Shown here piece after piece: positions 7,762 to 15,377 of a DNA stretch of 34,798 nucleotides. Where the stretch lies: IMG/VR virus record IMGVR_UViG_3300047678_000064, positions 1 through 34,798 of that record. One strand, 5' to 3'. The translations under genes and the position numbers were made by a program. The notes beneath the pieces were generated by a model. It saw only the letters and a program-made list of their open reading frames with translations. It was not told the DNA's origin and ran no database searches. Each line of letters starts with the position of its first letter. Positions within the stretch are counted from its first letter, which is position 1. The DNA is from a virus.

Positions 7762-10080
7762 TTATGTATTTTGTATTAGTGTATCAATTGTTTGTTCACT
7801 CACTGGTTCTACAATCTCCTCATTGAGAGTAAGTTTGTAGTTAGTGTAATCAATTCTAATCCTGTAATACTTAAATAAATCCACTAAAATGTTAATATAA
7901 TGCTCCTTACCCTCATTTGTAGAGTTGTCAGGCAATACTTCAAGAGTTGTTTCAATAAAAGGAAAAGTATCTAATAGTTCTTTTACTTTTTTATACTCTG
8001 TGTAAATTGTTTCATCAAACAGATTGTGTTCTTCTGAAATAGCAAGCATTGCTATATAAACATCTTCATCACCTATACTGTGATAGTTTTCTTCTCTGTA
8101 ATCAATTAACTTGATTAATTCTTTTTCTAGAGGTTTGCTTATCTTAGATAAGATGTGTCTCTTACGGAAAGTATCTTCATACTGTTTAACCAGCTTATGT
8201 ACTAGATAGCTAGTTACTAATCTCTTAAATGGTTTGTTCTTGCCTTCCATAAACTTTTCAATTGAGATAAAATTGTGAAAATCCAGTGTTTGTGCTACTT
8301 TATGCTCTCTATCAGAAAGAATATAATAACTGATCTTTTGACAATCAGAGATTGAATATAACTGATCACATAGAGATTCATGACTTGTCTTCCCATATAC
8401 ATGCAAACCTTTAGCTGATTGAATTTCTTCAACCTTTAATATATCTGAAACAAGTTTACTACTCTTACCATTCACATATCTTTGCAGCTCTGAAGTTTTT
8501 CTACAGTTAATCTCTCCTTGAAGTTTAACTCTTCTAGTTCCTGTTCCTGATGCAAATACTCTTTTCTTCTTTCTGGCATCTAACCAAGCTTGAGGAATTG
8601 TCATAGCATCTACATTTATAAAATGAGCTGTAAGTTCAGTAATAATAGATCTAAATTCTGTAATTCTATCTCTCCATGTGTCTTTAGGGTACTTTTTAAG
8701 ATCCAGCATGGTCATGTAATTATCATAAATGAAATTTCTATGCTTGTTTTTAAGACTGAATTCTTTTTCTTTCTTAACAAACAAAACAGGATTCCAATCC
8801 ATTGGAGGAAGCAATGATTTTACATAGGACTTTTTGTTACCAACAAACAGTTCATCATAGATGAATATCTTTTTACTTATATTCTCCATACTAAGAATTG
8901 TGTTAGAATATCCTTTAGAATTCTTAAACATACCTCTTGTGTACTCAATGTGAGTTTTGAACTCATAGAACAAATAGTCTTTGTGTCTGTACAATAACTG
9001 AAAGTCAGTTAGTACATACTTTTTGTACTGAGGTTTGTTGAATGTCTTTTTAGAGAATCCTAACAGCTTATTAGCATCCATAGTCTTTGGACCAATCACC
9101 ACATTACGAACCTGACTAGCATAGTAATTGAAGATCTCTTTGATATTTTTACAATCAATACTATTTTCATTGTATTTATCCATAAAATAGTCAGCAATAA
9201 GAGTTATCTTATCTAGAATGGTTTTTTTGGCCTGTGTAGTATAGATAAGCTGCTCTCTATTAGGAGTTGGATATAGTCCATCTGTAAGACTAAATCTTAA
9301 ACCAATAGGTAGATTTATCTCTTGAATTCCTAGTTTATTGAAATCTAAGGGATAGTAAACATTATCTAAACAAATGTGCATGTTACCATCTTCATTCATC
9401 TCAGAGATTTGGAAATGTTCTGCTCTGTGAATCTGGAATTCATTGGTAATAATAGCATTTTGAACATTTACATCGAAGTAAACACTCTCAAAATAAGCCA
9501 ATTGTCCTTTGATTTTATCTTTAAATGTGAATCTATCAATAAACTTAACAGGAACAATAACCTTAACTCCATTTCTTTCCTCTGTGGGAGTTTCATACAA
9601 TAGGTCAATTGTATTAACATCTTCTCCTTCATACATCATGTACTTGCGCTCTATACCATTCTTTCTACAAACAAAGTAGAAACTAGAGCTGTAAGCTAAA
9701 GGAGACTTAAAACCTAAACCCATCATTCCGATTTCAGTAGCACTATCTCTCTTGGTAGATTTTCCATACTTGGATATAATGTTCTCTACATCATCAGCAT
9801 CTAGACCAGTTCCAAAATCTTCAACAGAAAACTCATAGTTATTCTGAGCATTTACTTTCAATGATACAATAATTGCATCAGTAACTCCTGCTCTTCTATG
9901 ACTATCGAGTCCATTAGATGTACACTCTCTTACAGTTGATCCAATAGGATCTGAGTACAGGTTCTTGCTTAACATCTGCATGAGCACATGAGCACTCTCC
10001 ATATCTAAACTCATCCCTATACTAGCAGTAGATTGTCCTTCACCTAGTACCTTATTTAAAACTTGCTTTTCTTGAATCAT
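7762..10080 (-). CDS. rIIA: RIIA-like protein with GHKL (HSP90-type) ATPase domain
   Basis: 772 aa, like T4 rIIA (725 aa). The N-terminal GHKL domain is intact: N-box RECTSNGLDSH (51-61) with E52, N56 and D59; G1 box VEDFGTGLD (86-94); G2 box IGMMGLGFKSPLAYSSSF (117-134). SIGMSLDMESAHVLMQML before it is the usual RIIA start. The long C-terminal part is Lys-rich and unrecognised. ATP binding should drive conformational cycling of the RIIA-RIIB complex at the membrane. The stop is followed after 4 bases by rIIB. Its first 29 bases overlap the end of the upstream 136-aa gene. Confidence 0.9.
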   Translation of the reverse strand: MIQEKQVLNKVLGEGQSTASIGMSLDMESAHVLMQMLSKNLYSDPIGSTVRECTSNGLDSHRRAGVTDAIIVSLKVNAQNNYEFSVEDFGTGLDADDVENIISKYGKSTKRDSATEIGMMGLGFKSPLAYSSSFYFVCRKNGIERKYMMYEGEDVNTIDLLYETPTEERNGVKVIVPVKFIDRFTFKDKIKGQLAYFESVYFDVNVQNAIITNEFQIHRAEHFQISEMNEDGNMHICLDNVYYPLDFNKLGIQEINLPIGLRFSLTDGLYPTPNREQLIYTTQAKKTILDKITLIADYFMDKYNENSIDCKNIKEIFNYYASQVRNVVIGPKTMDANKLLGFSKKTFNKPQYKKYVLTDFQLLYRHKDYLFYEFKTHIEYTRGMFKNSKGYSNTILSMENISKKIFIYDELFVGNKKSYVKSLLPPMDWNPVLFVKKEKEFSLKNKHRNFIYDNYMTMLDLKKYPKDTWRDRITEFRSIITELTAHFINVDAMTIPQAWLDARKKKRVFASGTGTRRVKLQGEINCRKTSELQRYVNGKSSKLVSDILKVEEIQSAKGLHVYGKTSHESLCDQLYSISDCQKISYYILSDREHKVAQTLDFHNFISIEKFMEGKNKPFKRLVTSYLVHKLVKQYEDTFRKRHILSKISKPLEKELIKLIDYREENYHSIGDEDVYIAMLAISEEHNLFDETIYTEYKKVKELLDTFPFIETTLEVLPDNSTNEGKEHYINILVDLFKYYRIRIDYTNYKLTLNEEIVEPVSEQTIDTLIQNT

Positions 10081-10462
10081 GACCTATTAGTTTTATTTGT
10101 GTTAGTATTAATTTTGCTTTTTCATAATTAATAAACTTATCACCAGAAAATAAACTATCTGAATCCGTTAACTTAACAACACAATCCTTTTTATGGTTCC
10201 TTACAGGGTGTTTCCCTATATGATCCAATGAGAACCCATCTCTATCTTTCTTTGATAGAGGGATACCTGTTCTCTTAGCTGTTTCTACCAGCCTTAAATA
10301 ATCTCTATGAGCATAGAGAATACTTTCAATGGTAATATACTGAATGTTATCAGCTCTTCCATTACCACAATACCAGCCAAAACTCATACCATAATTATCT
10401 CCAATACCTATGAAGTCTCCTATTTTAAGAGTCCCTCCATATCTAATGTCATTAGTTATCAT
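10052..10462 (-). CDS. Hypothetical protein, 136 aa, paralogue of the next upstream gene
   Basis: 136 aa. It has a GGTLKIGDFIGIGDN start followed by SFGWYCGNG, and ends with a KLTDSDSLF...INYEKAKLIL segment. The same layout occurs in the gene at 10459-10860 (GGVLTTGDVVGI, DFGWFV, KITNPEEFF), so the two are diverged tandem copies. The KxGDxVGI pattern suggests a small SH3-like beta barrel at the N-terminus. No function is known; the pair lies directly upstream of rIIA-rIIB. Confidence 0.75.
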   Translation of the reverse strand: MITNDIRYGGTLKIGDFIGIGDNYGMSFGWYCGNGRADNIQYITIESILYAHRDYLRLVETAKRTGIPLSKKDRDGFSLDHIGKHPVRNHKKDCVVKLTDSDSLFSGDKFINYEKAKLILTQIKLIGHDSRKASFK

Positions 10463-10860
10463 TTGGCAGGAAATTTATTTTTATTTAAAGTGTCTTTACC
10501 TTCTAAGTAAATCTTCTCTGCAGTACTTCCTTTAAAGAATTCCTCAGGATTAGTTATTTTAAAAGCTCTATTGTCAAAAGCATTAAAACTTATAATATAA
10601 TCTCTTTGAAAGCTTTTATAGTTTATATCATCTTTAAACTTTTCTTTTATATGAGATGGAGACCCTAAAGGATCTGTAATATATTTAGTATGTTGAAGAT
10701 GTAAATTTTCTGAAGTTCTAAATGCAATATACTTCAGAGAACCTCCTGCTCCTGGTTCAACAAACCAACCAAAATCTATATGATTGTGTAAACATATACC
10801 TACTACATCTCCTGTAGTTAGTACTCCCCCAATATTCAAATTAATAGGCTGTGCTTTCAT
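10459..10860 (-). CDS. Hypothetical protein, 133 aa, paralogue of the downstream gene
   Basis: 133 aa when started at ATG 10860, which forms a TAATG overlap with the previous stop; an earlier ATG at 10887 would overlap more. N-terminus: NIGGVLTTGDVVGI, then DFGWFVEPGAGGSLKYIAF, a probable small beta barrel. The C-terminal third has AFKITNPEEFFKGST. Both parts align by eye with the downstream 136-aa protein. Its function is not recognised. Confidence 0.75.
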   Translation of the reverse strand: MKAQPINLNIGGVLTTGDVVGICLHNHIDFGWFVEPGAGGSLKYIAFRTSENLHLQHTKYITDPLGSPSHIKEKFKDDINYKSFQRDYIISFNAFDNRAFKITNPEEFFKGSTAEKIYLEGKDTLNKNKFPAK

Positions 10861-11180
10861 TATATTTCTCTTTTTATAATCCAACATTGTCTCCCTGTGA
10901 AATCAATTCTCTTCTCATCAGTATAAGGTTCCCCATTAGATATTACTTTTTCTGTAGTAACATAAGTTTGAGTTTTTCCTCCTAAAGTATAGCTATTATT
11001 AACTTTTATTATTCTTACTTCGCATGGAACAGCTGTCCAGCGGGTTTTTCCCAACCATGTAGTAAGCTTACCTTGTTTAGCTTTCTGTGGTGTTCTAAGC
11101 AGTTTAACATCATAGATTCCTGAAGAGGAACCTATGAGTACTACATCACCTTTCTTTAAATCTTCTACTGTTGCGTACAT
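10860..11180 (-). CDS. Hypothetical SH3-like small protein, 106 aa
   Basis: 106 aa. The start DLKKGDVVLIGSSSG is followed by VKLLR and later strands (CEVRIIKV, TQTYVTTEKVI), a layout typical of a small beta barrel. It shares the KGDVV-like opening with the two genes that follow, but the rest differs. Both ends are TAATG or similar overlaps with neighbours, so it is firmly in the same operon. Its function is unknown; nucleic-acid or protein binding is possible by fold only. Confidence 0.7.
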   Translation of the reverse strand: MYATVEDLKKGDVVLIGSSSGIYDVKLLRTPQKAKQGKLTTWLGKTRWTAVPCEVRIIKVNNSYTLGGKTQTYVTTEKVISNGEPYTDEKRIDFTGRQCWIIKREI

Positions 11181-11362
11181 TATTCTTCAGATTTAGGTTC
11201 TCTCTTTTTAGACTCTTCCATCATAGCTTCTGCTACATCAAAGGCTTCCTTTGCTATTACATCTGCTGTAGCGAAAATAGACATTCTCCCTATTATTCCA
11301 GGCAATGCTATACCTGCAAATAAATTTAATTTGTCATTGTAATCTTCTTCTGCTTCTGTCAT
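11180..11362 (-). CDS. Small phage protein, 60 aa (LFAGIALPG...ADVIAKEAFDVAEAMMEE type)
   Basis: 60 aa. Acidic, with the pattern LNLFAGIALPGIIG, then ADVIAKEAFDVAEAMMEESKKR. Small proteins with this FAGxAL...A..AY..ADAML.xR layout are widespread in phages of many hosts, usually close to replication or recombination genes, and have no known function. It ends in a TAATG overlap with the following gene and starts 11 bases after the UDG stop. Confidence 0.75.
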   Translation of the reverse strand: MTEAEEDYNDKLNLFAGIALPGIIGRMSIFATADVIAKEAFDVAEAMMEESKKREPKSEE

Positions 11363-11373
11363 GATTTTTAGTT

Positions 11374-12102
11374 TTAAAATGGTGTTTCAATATTAAGCCA
11401 TAAAATTGTTTCCTTGTTGCTATCCCAGACTATCTTGTTGATCTTGGTGAATGTATCTTTAGTATCCCAAGGTTTGCCTGTATAGGCTGCAGATGCTGGA
11501 TGAGCTAAGGTAAAAGTGGGATTTGTACCTGCTAATAATAACTCAAATCTAGATGCTTCCTTTCCTAAGAAGAGGACTGGTACTCCAGTTGTAGAGATGA
11601 CTTCTTTTAGCAAGAATTTAGTGAAGGGTTCCCATTTAGTCATATGACTGTTAGGAGTATCCCTGGCAACAGTAAGTGCAGCATTTAATAACAGCACTCC
11701 CTGTGAGCTCAAATAATTTAAATCATAATCATTAATATAATTTAAATTTAACCCATTGAACATTTCTGTTTCAATGCCATTATAGAAGTTCTGTAAGGTA
11801 GGCTGAACTCTAGCTGTTATGCTACAATCCATGGCTACACCTGAAGCTATAGGACTTCCATTCACATACTTAAAGTAGGGATCCTGACATACAATTACAC
11901 ATTTCAGATCATTAAAATCTGTTTCTTTGAATGCTCTGTAAGTGTGCATACTAGCAGGAGCTATTTGTACTCCTGACTGTGCTTGTCCCCTAAGAAAAGA
12001 ATAAATAGGATCAAAACCTGCTTCATCAAAGAAAGGTTTTATCCTACTGGCCCATGTCCCAAAAAGTGGTTCAAATTTCTTCCAATCAAGTTGGGTTTTC
12101 AT
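11374..12102 (-). CDS. ung: Uracil-DNA glycosylase, family 1 type
   Basis: 242 aa. Motif A is CQDPYFKY (72-79), keeping the catalytic Asp74 and Pro-Tyr but with Phe instead of the usual His after Tyr. The strand LLLNAALTVARDTPNSH (137-153) matches the UNG core. The leucine-loop motif AHPASAAY (200-207) keeps His201-Pro. It should flip out and excise uracil from DNA. Together with the dUTPase at 2.5 kb it indicates that uracil in phage DNA is avoided or used as a signal. Motif changes may alter substrate range. It overlaps the upstream 59-aa gene by 17 bases. Confidence 0.9.
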   Translation of the reverse strand: MKTQLDWKKFEPLFGTWASRIKPFFDEAGFDPIYSFLRGQAQSGVQIAPASMHTYRAFKETDFNDLKCVIVCQDPYFKYVNGSPIASGVAMDCSITARVQPTLQNFYNGIETEMFNGLNLNYINDYDLNYLSSQGVLLLNAALTVARDTPNSHMTKWEPFTKFLLKEVISTTGVPVLFLGKEASRFELLLAGTNPTFTLAHPASAAYTGKPWDTKDTFTKINKIVWDSNKETILWLNIETPF

Positions 12103-12265
12103 CTTTTACAAGATATTGAAGTTCTCTGATCACATCCTGATAAACAGATTTCTTTGTACCTAGCCTAATTTTAGATAGGTTATCATTAGCTTCAGTAAGT
12201 AAGCTATCCAATGCTGTAATTCTTCTCTTGTAACTTTCTATTAAATCTAAAATTGCTTCGTTCAT
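12086..12265 (-). CDS. Small coiled-coil protein, 59 aa
   Basis: 59 aa, running from ATG 12265 to TGA 12086. Almost entirely helical and charged: ILDLIESYKRRITALDSL then LTEANDNLSKIRLGTKKS, with heptad-like spacing of I/L. It joins the preceding frame by an ATGA overlap and ends 17 bases inside the UDG gene. Unknown role; a small helical adaptor is plausible. Confidence 0.65.
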   Translation of the reverse strand: MNEAILDLIESYKRRITALDSLLTEANDNLSKIRLGTKKSVYQDVIRELQYLVKDENPT

Positions 12266-12420
12266 AACTGTGTTATTAGTCCTTTAATGGATGTTCCTAA
12301 AAAATTACTTAGAATCTCTTCTAAGTTCTCTATACTAATGCATTCTACTTCACCTCCATTGGAAGTGTTTAACCATTCAGTATCTGAGCGAATGGCTTCA
12401 ATTAATTCTCTTGTACTCAT
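12262..12420 (-). CDS. Small acidic protein, 52 aa
   Basis: 52 aa, running from ATG 12420 to TGA 12262. It starts in an ATGA overlap with the primase stop and ends in an ATGA overlap with the next gene, so reading is continuous across primase, this gene, the coiled-coil gene and ung. The product is acidic with a helix IENLEEILSNFLGTS. Not recognised. Confidence 0.6.
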   Translation of the reverse strand: MSTRELIEAIRSDTEWLNTSNGGEVECISIENLEEILSNFLGTSIKGLITQL

Positions 12421-13424
12421 AATAAACCTTTTTCTTTAAAAATAGTCTCTAATGTGTCCATACCCTTACTCCTAGCCAGTTCAGCCCAATCTTTAATGTT
12501 CTCACTCAAATACACCTTAGGAACATTTGAGTATCCAAAATCAAAGATCTTTGTAATTTGCTGTGAATTGGTAACTCCAGTAATATCACTATCAAATGAT
12601 AGAATCTGATGTTCTGAGTTTTCTTTAAGAAATGTTACATTCTCGACAGAGAAACATCCCATACCCTCATTCTGGACTGCACAGGTGCTTTGTAACAGTT
12701 TTTTTACTACCATGTAGTCTTTCTTACTCTTGTTGATAAAAGCATACTTAGAATCCTTTATATTCTCTTTACCCTCCATTGTGGTAATAGGAACATTATT
12801 GGGAACCCATTTGTACAGCTTCTCAGCATGTGGTCTATAGATCTTCCAATTTCCATTATAGAAATAACCAAATTTAAGTTCTGTTGGTTTGAAGGCAAAT
12901 AGCTGTTTGTTGAGGTACACCTTGTTTAGAGAAAATATATTGTTATCCCTTAGATCTTGTATGTCTTGGTGAAATTCATTCCAATAAGCCAATTCTTCAT
13001 TTGTGAACTTTCTTGGTATTACCTGGATATTAGTATATCTCTTTCCAAGTTCTTCTGGTTGTTTGTACTCAGCCTGTATTATCTTATAAGCAGCTGTGTT
13101 TGTATGTAAACCAGTTAACCCTAATCCAAAATCTTTATCAATGAGCATTAGTACATCATTCATATTTGGTAGCCCATAAAGGGTTTTAACAAATTGAAAG
13201 CAATCTCCTTTTATGCTAGTATTAGCAAAATCAATATAAAATAAAAGACCTCCTTGATTACCTATAATAAAGGAAGGATTATCATCTTTTCTAAAAGGAG
13301 AATTTGTTACTCGATTGAGTACCCAGTCTTTATTAGGCATATAATACCTAAAGATGTCATAGGCAGAGATTCTTTGGAGAATGGTTTCAATTTTTAAATC
13401 TGCTTTTTTTACTCCGCCAATCAT
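12417..13424 (-). CDS. dnaG: DnaG-type DNA primase (TOPRIM), zinc site degenerate
   Basis: 335 aa. The N-terminus resembles the primase zinc-ribbon domain (RVTNSPFRKDDNPSF, 38-52; LFYIDFANTSIKGDCFQFV, 61-79), but the metal-binding Cys residues are absent, so zinc is probably lost. The TOPRIM core follows: KYAFINKSKKDYMVVKKLL (226-244), then a Glu (253) in NEGMG, ILSFDSDITG (274-283) supplying the DxD acids, and SENIKDWAEL (307-316). It makes RNA primers for the replisome together with the DnaB-type helicase at 16.7-17.8 kb. The ATG lies 6 bases past the terminator U-tract at 13431-13455. Confidence 0.88.
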   Translation of the reverse strand: MIGGVKKADLKIETILQRISAYDIFRYYMPNKDWVLNRVTNSPFRKDDNPSFIIGNQGGLLFYIDFANTSIKGDCFQFVKTLYGLPNMNDVLMLIDKDFGLGLTGLHTNTAAYKIIQAEYKQPEELGKRYTNIQVIPRKFTNEELAYWNEFHQDIQDLRDNNIFSLNKVYLNKQLFAFKPTELKFGYFYNGNWKIYRPHAEKLYKWVPNNVPITTMEGKENIKDSKYAFINKSKKDYMVVKKLLQSTCAVQNEGMGCFSVENVTFLKENSEHQILSFDSDITGVTNSQQITKIFDFGYSNVPKVYLSENIKDWAELARSKGMDTLETIFKEKGLL

Positions 13425-13430
13425 AGTATA

Positions 13431-13455
13431 AAAATAAAAGGGGGCCGAAGCCCCC
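13431..13455 (-). terminator. Strong intrinsic terminator between the SSB candidate and primase
   Basis: On the minus strand the hairpin is GGGGGC-TTCG-GCCCCC (13455-13440), six G-C pairs closed by a UUCG tetraloop, then CTTTTATTTTT. This is a classical rho-independent terminator. It starts 5 bases after the 13461 stop and its T-tract ends 6 bases before the primase ATG, leaving no space for a promoter. Confidence 0.9.
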
Positions 13456-13460
13456 AGATA

Positions 13461-14372
13461 TTAATAATCAGCGCCTCCCTCTGTTATAGGAGCATTAGTG
13501 GCTACTGGATTCTCATTAGGATCATACTCTTTGATGTCCTTAAGATTGTAAAAGTCTTTACAACCATATTCCCCTGTTACATTAAGGACGAATCTCTCAT
13601 AAGTTTTGAGATCTTTCTTGTCCTTAGTTAGTAACGCAGCTTTTACATTATCATTATCATAATCGATAAGTCTAAAGTATTTTAAATTGTATTGAGAGAA
13701 GAATGCTCTATTATAAATACCTTGATATTCTTTAATTTCACCTTCTACCTCTTTAACAATAACTGTGGCCATACAACCTATTTTGCCAGCCCATTCCCCA
13801 CCAATTTGACTTTTAATGTCTTTTAGGTCACCTTTCATTAACTTCTTCCAATCCAAAGTTAATTCAGTTTCCTCATTTCTATAGTCAAGTTTGTTTAGCC
13901 AGTTTCTTAAGAACTCATACAAGTCTTCTTCCCCATGATAAGCTTTTCTATACTCTCTACCTTTAACAAACCAGGTAGGAAGCAGACTCTCATCAGTCGC
14001 CCAGGTACACATTCCAACACTATTAATGTATTGAGTTTTGCTGCCCTCTTTATTCAACCTTACTTTGTCCTCTAGGAAATAAGTAATCTTCTGTTTAAGA
14101 CCTCCTTCTTCATCATTGGCTTCACTGGGTTTATTAGAAGCCACATCAGGAGTGGTTTGCTTAACCCAAAAATCTAATCTTAATACTGTATTCCCATCAC
14201 GCTCACCAAAATATTCAGCAGCCTTACTGCCTTCTTTCAATTCTATTCCCAATACGTCTTTGAATTCTTTCTCAGTAGGATTGATAGCAAGAACCTCTGC
14301 TACAAATAAACCTACTTTTTTAACTCCACCTTCAGCATTATTTTCTCTTTTTGCTCCTCCAATAGTTCCCAT
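13461..14372 (-). CDS. Probable single-stranded DNA-binding protein
   Basis: 303 aa. The N-terminus is Gly/Lys-rich, the middle holds strands consistent with an OB-like fold (VLRLDFWVKQT at 63-73; KITYFLEDKV; GCMATVIVKEVEGEIKEYQ), and the C-terminal tail is acidic and Asn/Pro/Gly-rich (EYDPNENPVATNAPITEGG), ending DY. That overall plan (core plus acidic protein-interaction tail) is shared by phage SSBs such as gp32. No specific sequence motif proves it. Position between primase and the Sak4-like ATPase supports a replication/recombination role. A strong terminator follows at once, suggesting high, separately dosed expression. A different replisome factor is possible. Confidence 0.6.
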   Translation of the reverse strand: MGTIGGAKRENNAEGGVKKVGLFVAEVLAINPTEKEFKDVLGIELKEGSKAAEYFGERDGNTVLRLDFWVKQTTPDVASNKPSEANDEEGGLKQKITYFLEDKVRLNKEGSKTQYINSVGMCTWATDESLLPTWFVKGREYRKAYHGEEDLYEFLRNWLNKLDYRNEETELTLDWKKLMKGDLKDIKSQIGGEWAGKIGCMATVIVKEVEGEIKEYQGIYNRAFFSQYNLKYFRLIDYDNDNVKAALLTKDKKDLKTYERFVLNVTGEYGCKDFYNLKDIKEYDPNENPVATNAPITEGGADY

Positions 14373-14386
14373 AGTTTCTCTTTAGT

Positions 14387-15211
14387 TTAGTTTTTATAAA
14401 TGTTTTCCCAGTATACTTTAATAGACCCATCTTTCTCTTTTTTGGAAATTAATATTTTTCCACTTAAAGAGGCGAGTCTTGATCCTGCAATGATACTATC
14501 ATTCTGAACTTCAAAATTGATGTATCTTTCTTCTCCGTCAACAATTAACTTTCCTAAAGCGGTAACTCTTGAAGCAAATATAGATTTTAATTTACCTGTC
14601 AAAGAGATTTCACTGCCTATAACCTCATCTTTACCATTATCCTTAATGTATTTATCAGCTACGTGCGCTGCATAAATTCTATAAGGACTGATTTGTCTAA
14701 AGAAATCGATTTGCTGCATAAACCATTCTCTGGTATATCTATATCCTGCACCCTCTGGTAGACTTGTAACTGGTTTCCATAATGGATCTGTTACTTCATA
14801 AGGTGTACCTCCTGGTACAGCTCTATTAAAATTCTTACCAATTGTGCTGGCTTGATAGGCTAAAGTACCACCTATCTCTGATAAACTGTCCAAGTCGGAC
14901 AAACCATCTACTATCAAGAACTCATACTTACCTTTTTCTTCTAATAAGGCATTTCTGAACTTGATGTAGTTTTTGAAACTCTCCCACTGAGTAGTTTCAT
15001 TTGTAGTGTAAGTAGAGATTTTTCTTGCTGGGATGAACTCATATCCACCAGCTTCCAAATCTAAAACAATTGCATTTTTTTCCCTTGTTAGCGCTCCTAG
15101 AATAGTACCCTTTCCAATCTTAGGTTGTCCAATGATCACGAGGTCACGGGGACTTGTACTATTTACCTCACTAATTTCATCTGGTAATAAACTTTCCTTT
15201 GTTGCGCTCAT
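14387..15211 (-). CDS. Sak4-like P-loop ATPase (RecA-like recombinase mediator)
   Basis: 274 aa. Walker A GQPKIGKGT is at residues 28-36, an IVLDLEAGGYE strand follows (48-58), and Walker B FLIVDGLSDLD is at 98-108. A later HVADKYIK segment and GSEISLTGKL complete a RecA-like core. This is the pattern of phage Sak4/AAA_24 ATPases, which help single-strand annealing recombination with a cognate SSB; the next gene downstream is the SSB candidate, 14 bases away. The start overlaps the stop of the 41-aa DUF1778-like frame in an ATGA. Confidence 0.85.
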   Translation of the reverse strand: MSATKESLLPDEISEVNSTSPRDLVIIGQPKIGKGTILGALTREKNAIVLDLEAGGYEFIPARKISTYTTNETTQWESFKNYIKFRNALLEEKGKYEFLIVDGLSDLDSLSEIGGTLAYQASTIGKNFNRAVPGGTPYEVTDPLWKPVTSLPEGAGYRYTREWFMQQIDFFRQISPYRIYAAHVADKYIKDNGKDEVIGSEISLTGKLKSIFASRVTALGKLIVDGEERYINFEVQNDSIIAGSRLASLSGKILISKKEKDGSIKVYWENIYKN

Positions 15212-15333
15212 TTTTCTAGGGTTTTGTGATTAGTCATTGCTTTCTTAAGTTTCTCATTAGCAGGAGGAGGATTCAGAATTGCTTCTATGAAGACTTTTTT
15301 GTCTTCCTCTGTTTCTAAGATTTTTGATTCCAT
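15208..15333 (-). CDS. 41-aa peptide resembling the C-terminal tail of DUF1778 antitoxins
   Basis: ATG 15333 to TGA 15208, 41 aa, ending in an ATGA overlap with the Sak4-like gene. Residues 14-32 (VFIEAILNPPPANEKLKKA) closely follow the conserved C-terminal pattern of DUF1778 (TacA/AtaR-type) antitoxins, in which this part, after a ribbon-helix-helix DNA-binding domain, wraps and blocks a GNAT acetyltransferase toxin. No DNA-binding domain is present here. The coupling and coding-like sequence support a real gene; a role in neutralising host toxins is inferred. A chance resemblance over 20 residues cannot be excluded. Confidence 0.65.
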   Translation of the reverse strand: MESKILETEEDKKVFIEAILNPPPANEKLKKAMTNHKTLEK

Positions 15334-15377
15334 CTCTAATTGATTTAGTTATTTTACGGACTATAAATATACAATAA

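Noticed and set aside
15334-15377. Promoter in the 44-base gap before the DUF1778-like gene
   Set aside because: TATATTTA is present on the minus strand at 15371-15364 but no TTTG lies at the right distance, so the match is too weak.
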